A DNA stretch of 64,000 bases from Annona cherimola (taxonomy: Eukaryota; Streptophyta; Magnoliopsida; Magnoliales; Annonaceae), in assembly GCA_030490835.1 (NCBI GenBank), contig CM059972.1, forward strand, positions 94,473,137 through 94,537,136, written 5' to 3'. Positions 57,946 through 64,000 of the stretch are shown one piece after another. The notes under the pieces are model-generated. The model saw only the letters and a program-made list of their open reading frames with translations. It was not told where the DNA came from and made no database searches. The translations under genes were made by a program, and so were the position numbers. Positions within the stretch are counted from its first letter, which is position 1; each line of letters opens with the position of its first letter.

Positions 57946-58489
57946 ACCACTTTTGAAACACAGTTCAAAATTATTTTATCACTTGCAAATGTACTCTATA
58001 TTTTTAATACGCAACCTAAGATAATATCAATCATTTTATTTTATTTTATTTCTCTTTTCAAATATTACCGGCAATCCCCTTCCCCACGACGCAGATGGCC
58101 TTAATTATTGGTTATTTAGGCCCTTCTACCTACAGAGTTGCGCAATGATGGTAAATGACTGGCGGTGGCGTGGTACCATGAAGGGGCACGGGGGACCGTG
58201 TATTTAAAAAATAAAAACTCTGTTACAGTGAGTAGCAGTACCGTCACTTTGGAAGAATTTCTGTGCGGGGGAGGGGGGGTTGCCATTGATTAGTTAGCAG
58301 CCAGTACACTGACATAAATTCTACATTTTCCGGGCCCTATTTATTAAAAAGAAATTATCGCCACTTTGATGACGGGTTATTACGGAAATTATCGTTTTTT
58401 CATGCAATTTAGTTTCTCGAGACAAATTATATTATTTTTTTTACTTTTACTTCTATATTTTTATGATTTTTTCTACCAACCACATACGG
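57946..58489. other. Gene-free stretch
   Basis: I see nothing to annotate. 58060-58330 is GC-richer with a run GGGGGAGGGGGGG, but no frame or repeat partner was recognised. Confidence 0.4.
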
Positions 58490-58770
58490 GGTGTGTTTGG
58501 TAATGAGTTAAAATTATCAAGTTAAAACTTTTTAATCTAAAACTTTTCACTCTCCACAACTATTTTATTTTTTAATCATTTCTTCACATTTTTCTATACA
58601 ACTAACCAACTTTTCAACCATTTCTACACAACTAACCTATTTATTTCAACTTTATCCTATTCATTCTTAATCATTGCCTCTATCATATTATATCATTTGA
58701 CAAATTCTACTCTATACAACTTTTCATCAAAAGTTTTATCCATTTCCAAACACATTCATAACAAACTTAT
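58490..58770. mobile_element. MITE, GTGTGTTTGG family, best-defined ends
   Basis: Left end GGTGTGTTTGGTAATGAGTT; right end, reversed, GAATGTGTTTGGAAATGGAT. The core in between is the reversed family core (CACAACTATTTTATTTTTTA, ATACAACTAACCAAC), part of which is duplicated. This copy shows best that the family has terminal inverted repeats starting GGTGTGTTTGG. Confidence 0.65.
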
Positions 58771-58943
58771 TTATTACAACTATACCCCTTTCATTTTCTA
58801 TCAATCATATATTTTTCAAAATATTCTCTTTTTTATTTTTTTATTTTTCACAAATTCTTAATTTTACATGTTATCACACGTCACCTTTATTTATAATGTT
58901 TGCATAAGATACCTCCCTTACTACACGTCTAAAAGGTTGACGG

Positions 58944-59322
58944 TAGCGTTTAAAAGGGACCTCGATTGCATGCGTTCGGGAGCATGCAGCGTTGTATGCT
59001 CCCAAGCGCATACAACTATTCTTTTATTTTTTTTTTCAAAATTTTTTTACAATATTGTTAATCTATATTTATTTAATATGTATATAAAATTTTACCATTT
59101 TTCGAATATTTTATATATATTTTTTATTTTTAAAAATCAGTGGTATTTTAAGTTATTGATTTTCAAAAATTAAAAATAAATATCTAAAATATTCTAAAAA
59201 TATTAAAAATTTATACACATGTTAAATACATTTAGATTAATAATTTTATAAAAAATTTAAAAAATAAATAAATAAAAGATGTATGCGAGCGGAAGCATGC
59301 TCGGGAAGGGGAAGCACCGCTA
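58944..59322. mobile_element. Foldback element E (GCATGC/GCTCCC end type)
   Basis: The outer left part is a hairpin of GCATGCG..CGGGAGCATGC and GTATGCTCCC..CGCATAC; the right end has the matching GTATGCGAGCGGAAGCATGC. Between them lies the same AT-rich core as in elements A and B: GTTAATCTATATTTATTTAA, TTTTTAAAAATCAGTGGTAT and their complements. The outer ends share no sequence with A, B, C or D. Ends are approximate and no clear target duplication was found. Confidence 0.7.
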
Positions 59323-59689
59323 GTTTTCCTTATTAATCATTACTCTAGGACCAGCATGGAGCCATGGATGGACATGGACCTGAGGCACACGGACGGCTGT
59401 TGGATCATCGATCGGCTCACCCGTTGGCAGGAGTCACAGGTACGGCGGCATGTCGAAAATCACGGCTGCCGTCGTACCAACGAGACTGATAATCATCGCC
59501 AGCAGATAATCATTTTAGTCATTTATTCTCATACCGTACATTTTTTTGGCGAAGCTGATCGCCTGCAAAACCGACTAGCCGTTTCAATTTTAGGTGGCTT
59601 TTGATAATGCCGTAATCCAGTATCCTTGATAATTGTCGTGGAAATTTTGAAAAATAAAACTATTAAATAATTAAAATATCAAATACTTA
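59323..59689. other. Unrecognised GC-richer stretch
   Basis: An 82-codon plus-strand frame (59356-59604) starts MEPWMDMDLRHTDGCW and has no recognised domain. It is not supported as a gene. Confidence 0.35.
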
Positions 59690-59900
59690 TGTACGCAGTT
59701 TGGTAACTCTGCTGCTCATACCTCTCTTATTTTGTTACACCAAGAGTGGTGGGGCAATCCATCATCTTTTTTAAAAAAAATGAGATACGAGAATAGTCTC
59801 TGTCTCCTCCCTCTAATGACTGCTAAGCTTTGTAAGGAGTTAGGATTGCATGTTATTTCATATTCCCCATTAAAAAAATATATTTATGAAACATATGTAG
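59690..59900 (+). pseudogene. LINE RNase H end remnant
   Basis: The plus strand reads QFGNSAAHTSLILLHQEWWG then NPSSFLKKMRYENS. This parallels the GNAVAHSLTDL ... WWGNPPQAILGKI end of the LINE RNase H domain at 56383-56790. Only the last third of the domain is left, so it is an old truncated insertion. Confidence 0.65.
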
Positions 59901-61068
59901 GATGTTACACACATGAATACTTGCAGATAAGGACCACATATTTGCCAATTGCAATCTCATCTGTTAAAGACTAGCGGAGAAGTGTTTAGATTAAGCAACT
60001 AAGTAGGATGTGATTTTCTATTTCGAGACAATTTTTTAAATTTTTGATAAATTTTTTTGTCTTTTGATATAATTTTTCATATTATCAATATCATTTTCTA
60101 TTCTCCATGCACATTATTACGTTCTCACCTTTTTTCCTTGATTACTTTGTAACAACCCCTAAGTTATGCGAATAAAATGAAATAGAATGTAATTAATATT
60201 AAAGGAGTAAAGTAAGAATAAAATGAGAGTACATAAGATAATTGTGTGAAAGAATATGAGAAAATGATTAACATAAGGAATATAAACGAAGAGTAGTATA
60301 GTTAAACAACTAATGCTCTCAACTTTTCTATATCATTCTATTCATTCTCTTCTTACCTATCCAAGCTAATTTTGAATAAGAAATGCTTTGGCATAAATGA
60401 AATCAGATTTTTAATTCTCTATCAAGTTATTGTCTAACCTTAATTTTTTTAATTTACGATATTAAGTTTTTGATTCCAAATATAATTTTTATATCTCAAT
60501 GCATAAAAATATTTTTTCATCTTATGTGCATCATATTCCACCATCTTGAACAACTCATGATTTTTAAAAAAGAAAATGATTCCACTACCATAGTAGCAAT
60601 GAAGAGCTCAATATGTAATTCAATGGGGAATTTGCGTCATACCTAAGTTTGCGTATTAGCATATTAGAACCTAATAAGTTTCATCATTTGCATTTTAAAC
60701 CCTCCGCCCTAACGTCGGCTGTCATGCGCCGTCTAGTCGAGTGCAATGACGAAAATACCCTTCAATAAAACAAAATCATAGCAGCTAGCACATTCTCTCT
60801 GCAGAAAAAAAACAAACGTTGAAAAGCAGAGCTTAGAGAGAGAGGGAGCAGTAACAGTAGCAGCCACCTCTCGCTTTCCCATTAGAATCCGCGCAAAAAA
60901 TGAAAACCCCTCCTTGAAAAAAAAAAGAAAAATAGAAAAAGACTACGAATTACGAAATCTTCCTACGTCGGAGAAGAAGCCTTCCTCTCTAATATCTCTA
61001 CCCTCTTCCACCTCCGTTTCTAAATCCCAGACCAGCTGCGGCTGTTCCACACCATTAATGATCATCCA
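59901..61068. other. Gene-free stretch and upstream region of the kinase fragment
   Basis: 60160-60370 resembles the GTGTGTTTGG MITE core. 60690-60790 (TTTGCATTTTAAACCCT, GACGAAAATACCC) resembles 225-335, a shared repeat. 60800-61068 has the A/G-rich look of a plant 5' untranslated region (AGAGAGAGAGGGAGCAG), consistent with the former promoter of the kinase gene. Confidence 0.4.
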
Positions 61069-62061
61069 ATGATGCAGCCTCCGCCGCAGCAAGGTCTGAA
61101 AATTCAGGAATCGACGCCCAGGATAACCCAATCCGCAAAGAAACTTGTGACAAGCATCTTCTCCTCAATGTCAGCAGTAAACCACGTCAACGACGAAGAA
61201 GATGGCCACGCTGCTGGCAGCAAATGCAATGCGCGTGGGGACGATTGCACGCTGTTGAACGGCAATTTCTACACCGGCAAGTGGGTCGGCAGCATCCCGC
61301 ATGGTGCCGGAAAGTACCTCTGGACGGACTGCTGCATGTACGAGGGGGAGTGGGCCAGCAGCGAGATAATAGGGCGCAGGATGGGCGTGGGAAGTACGTT
61401 TGGAAGAACAGGAATGAGTACGAAGGGGAGTGGAAGAAGGGAAAATTTCAGGCAAGGCACTGATGGTTTGGGCGAATGACAATCGCTATGAAGGGTTTTG
61501 AGAGGATGGGCTGCCCAAGGGAGAAGGCAAGATCGAACGGGCGGACGGGAGCTTCTACATCGGGAATTGGAGCAAGGACTATCAGAGTGCCACGTATTAT
61601 CCTTCTGAAGCGAAATCTGGTGTTGGGTTTTTTTATTGGAACCGGAAGGAGGTTTTCTCGATGGATTTGGATGGCTTCAACGTCTGCCTGGCAGCAGAGG
61701 AGAAGGTCTCAGTCCTTTCCTGGCAGAAGATGTTGAATTACAGCAGAGAGATGCAACAAAAGAAGAAGAAGATGAAAGGTGGTGGTGGGAGGAAGGAGTG
61801 GTGATTGGGAGAGAGGTTTCAATAGGATTTGTGTCTGACAGACGGACGAGGACATCACCTGCGATATTGTTGTGGGGAGCTCGGTTGTGGAGCGAGAGAG
61901 GAAGGAACGTTCATTGATCTGCATGTGGGAGGTGTGGATTCGATTGGGGAAAGGGCGTCGTCGCTTTGGAAGAAGGCTAAGGAGGTCAAGAAGCAGGGGA
62001 AGACAATCTCCAAAGGACGTAAGCATTATGACCTCATGCTCAGTTTGCAACTCGGCATCAG
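61069..62061 (+). pseudogene. Phosphatidylinositol 4-phosphate 5-kinase (PIP5K), broken first exon
   Basis: Plant PIP5Ks make PI(4,5)P2 at membranes and carry N-terminal MORN repeats. Here MORN units are visible: NFYTGKWVGSIPHGAGKYLW and MYEGEWASS in the first frame, GKYVWKNRNEYEGEWKKGKF in the second, and NDNRYEGF, then DGLPKGEGKIERADGSFYIG in the third. Further on, GFNVCLAAEEKVSVLSWQKM and finally GKTISKGRKHYDLMLSLQLG match the region before the kinase domain. The exon ends at a splice donor (ATCAG|GTAAAT), where family genes also have an intron. At least two frameshifts, a TGA where GFWEDG is expected, and a later TGA after GGGRKEW break it. MORN repeats seem fewer than the usual seven or eight. 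No kinase domain is recognisable before 64000. Confidence 0.88.
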
Positions 62062-62336
62062 GTAAATAAGAATTGGACATCATCTTGCTTGTCTCATTGT
62101 TTTAGATGTTGGTTCAAATTCGATGGCTTAGTTTAAGCTGGGTTCTTTACTGGTATGACTAAAATTGGTGGTCGAATTTTTTTCTAAAAAAAAAAATAGA
62201 ATTGTCTGAATTGTTGGGTTGAGATTTGCTTTATCATTTTGTATCCTTATTTTGATGGTCTATATATTGTCCTAAGATTAACAAGATATAGACAATATGA
62301 TGGCTAAACATTTATTAAAGTCATCTCAAGATAAAG
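62062..62336. other. Former intron of the kinase fragment
   Basis: Sequence after the donor is T-rich (TTTTTTTCT, TTGTATCCTTATTTTG), as in plant introns, up to the presumed LTR start. Confidence 0.4.
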
Positions 62337-62887
62337 TGTATATGCTCTCAAACTGAAGAAGGCTAACTTTCATTAATGAAGAAACCACATCTTCACAACC
62401 AAGGATGACCTAGCCATCCTGAGACGATCGTGAAATTAGGCAATTTTCTAAGCTGGCTAACTACAAAAAAACATATTGATTAAAAGATCTCAAAAAAATC
62501 ATCATAGAATATCTCATCTGACACAAAGTACACTTGATCAACACCAAACTTAATAGAAATATTGATGAGCTACCACAAAAAAAGAGGACTCGGCTCTCAA
62601 TCTCGTACAATCCTCTATTCGAGGAGTTCTCCCTATATATAGGAAACCCTCTAAAGGGATCTAGTCCGTTTGGACTAAACAAAATACAAATCATAACTAT
62701 GAAAAAAATTCATAGCGCAATCTTTAGGATCTCTAACCCCTTCTCTATGGCTTTTGGGTCAACCCTATTATATGATTGACTCTTTTCGACATAAATGTCA
62801 TGTGGTAAACTTGATCATTTCTATTATTCTGTGATTTAGAGCTTGGTTTGGCTCGAATATTATCTTCCACCAAATTGAGATCTATCA
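62337..62887 (+). repeat. LTR of a Tat-like Gypsy element
   Basis: The end CTATCA is fixed by the primer-binding site directly downstream. The start is placed at TGTATATGCTCTC only because it is the nearest fitting TG, so it is uncertain. A TATA box (CTATATATAG, 62631-62640) sits inside. The partner LTR lies beyond the window. Confidence 0.5.
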
Positions 62888-62908
62888 TTTGGTGTTGTCT
62901 ATGAGAAA
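62888..62908 (+). other. Decayed primer-binding site, tRNA-Arg-like
   Basis: TTTGGTGTTGTCTATGAGAAA follows the LTR end. The family form is TTTGGCGCCGTCTGTGGGAA. Every difference is a C-to-T or G-to-A change, several at CpG, the mark of methylation decay. Confidence 0.65.
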
Positions 62909-64000
62909 TGGTTCTTTAAGCATTCCCTCTATCATTGTGAGTGACTTTAACCACCAAACATCAATGGTTAGTATCAGACAAAGATCAAGTCAGTGATGGA
63001 TTGAGTGACAACGAAGGAGATTGACAATCCAAAGTGGAGACACTCAATGAAAAGATGACCCACAAGTGGACTACACTCCTTCACTCTCACTACCCTTAAT
63101 AGGCTGATAATTTGTATTTTTCTCTACTTCAATCATTTCCTTTTTCAGTCATTATTATAAGCCAACCTAAAAGCTATACTAAAAGGATATTCATAGCTTG
63201 CCAAATGCGCTCTATGATATATCCTTGGAAAGATCAACCTCAATAGAAAACTTTTGCAAGCTGCAGAATGGGACCTCATTAACTGGACCTAGTCCCTTGC
63301 AAGACTAAGGATTACACAATTGTACCCTAAGTTACAATATAGATCTCTAACCCGCAAATTAACCAAGAAAAAGGGCCAGCTAATAAAACAGTCAATTAGA
63401 GTATGGTCCTTGGTCCTACACATAAGGCCTAAATTGTTTAGATCGAGCCTAGAAGACATGAATATCTATTAGAGCTATATACTCTTAGTGACATCCTAAA
63501 AAATTGAGTGTTAGATGATAAAAAAAAGTAAATAATCTTACTAGTTCTAACCGCAATAAGGCTTGATACACTAGTAGAAACATAAGCCATTAGCAACAAA
63601 GGTCCATATAATGTTAAGCAATACCAAATGTAACCAAACACTACTCATGAAAACACTAATCACTTGTGTTTAAAACAAGCGTTGGCAAATGGCTGAGCTA
63701 GAACCTTTTGCATAGGACAAATGGTTAAACTAAGCAATTCAATTATGCAAAAACATCAAGCAAAAAATAGTCAGGCATGAAGAAGTCAAATGAAAAATAG
63801 TTGTTGTTCATTCATTATTAAAGAATACAACTCCATAACTACCAGAGATAGAAGTCGAATTCCTAACATTACAATCAAGCGTCAACAACTTAGTAATAGG
63901 GGAGCTTTGAGATGACAACTCAGCAAAAAAGGAAGCGCTCCAAGCCCTTGCCAAGCCATCTATGGAAGCCTCAAGAAGGATTGGGTTTGAGAAATGGAGT
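62909..64000 (+). mobile_element. Interior of the Tat-like element, running off the window
   Basis: No domain is recognisable in this first kilobase after the primer-binding site. Short frames on both strands are uninformative. In Tat elements gag begins within this distance, so the copy is either degenerate or has a long leader. Confidence 0.35.

Noticed and set aside
62062..64000. Downstream kinase-domain exons of PIP5K
   Set aside because: I looked for the conserved start of the kinase domain after the splice donor and saw none; only intron-like and retroelement sequence is present.

Overview
The window is AT-rich nuclear DNA from a flowering plant, almost certainly a dicot. The evidence is spliced genes with GT/AG introns, plant-type L1 LINE, Copia, Gypsy and hAT elements, and a plant cytokinin-activation gene. 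I cannot name the species. There is one clearly intact host gene and one broken host gene; most of the recognisable remainder is mobile-element sequence in several nesting layers.

Layout. 1-2884: gene-free, with a 50-bp tandem duplication and a MITE-like element. 2885-10735: a decayed LINE on the minus strand, split by a 4.4-kb element (5664-10082) with TG...CA ends and a 5-bp target duplication, read as a solo LTR. 11498-12345: two foldback elements side by side, each an almost complete palindrome. 14592-22228: further MITEs and foldback elements around a 5.4-kb stretch that holds a GC-richer island, a 417-bp direct duplication and a tandem array of six to seven units. 25846-35827: a Copia retrotransposon on the minus strand with both LTRs, PBS, PPT and TSD recognisable. 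Its 5' LTR is split by an Athila-like Gypsy element (30109-35763) that has LTRs and a gag-like reading frame but no recognisable pol. 35850-40544: a full-length but inactivated hAT transposon with 8-bp TSD, sited 9 bp beyond the Copia target duplication.

45652-46917 (minus): a complete seven-exon LOG-type cytokinin riboside 5'-monophosphate phosphoribohydrolase gene, 223 codons, with a TATA box upstream. 47893-60000: hAT-like and MITE copies, LINE fragments with RNase H remnants, and another foldback element. 61069-62061 (plus): the first exon of a MORN-repeat phosphatidylinositol 4-phosphate 5-kinase gene, broken by frameshifts and stop codons. Beyond its splice donor lies the LTR and primer-binding site of a Tat-like Gypsy element that runs off the window.

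The most unusual signal is a set of at least five foldback elements (11.5, 11.9, 16.1, 21.9 and 58.9 kb). They share one AT-rich inner core but carry different GC-rich outer ends, most of which are small palindromes themselves. No host genes here form a pathway together; LOG and the kinase fragment are about 14 kb apart and unrelated in role.
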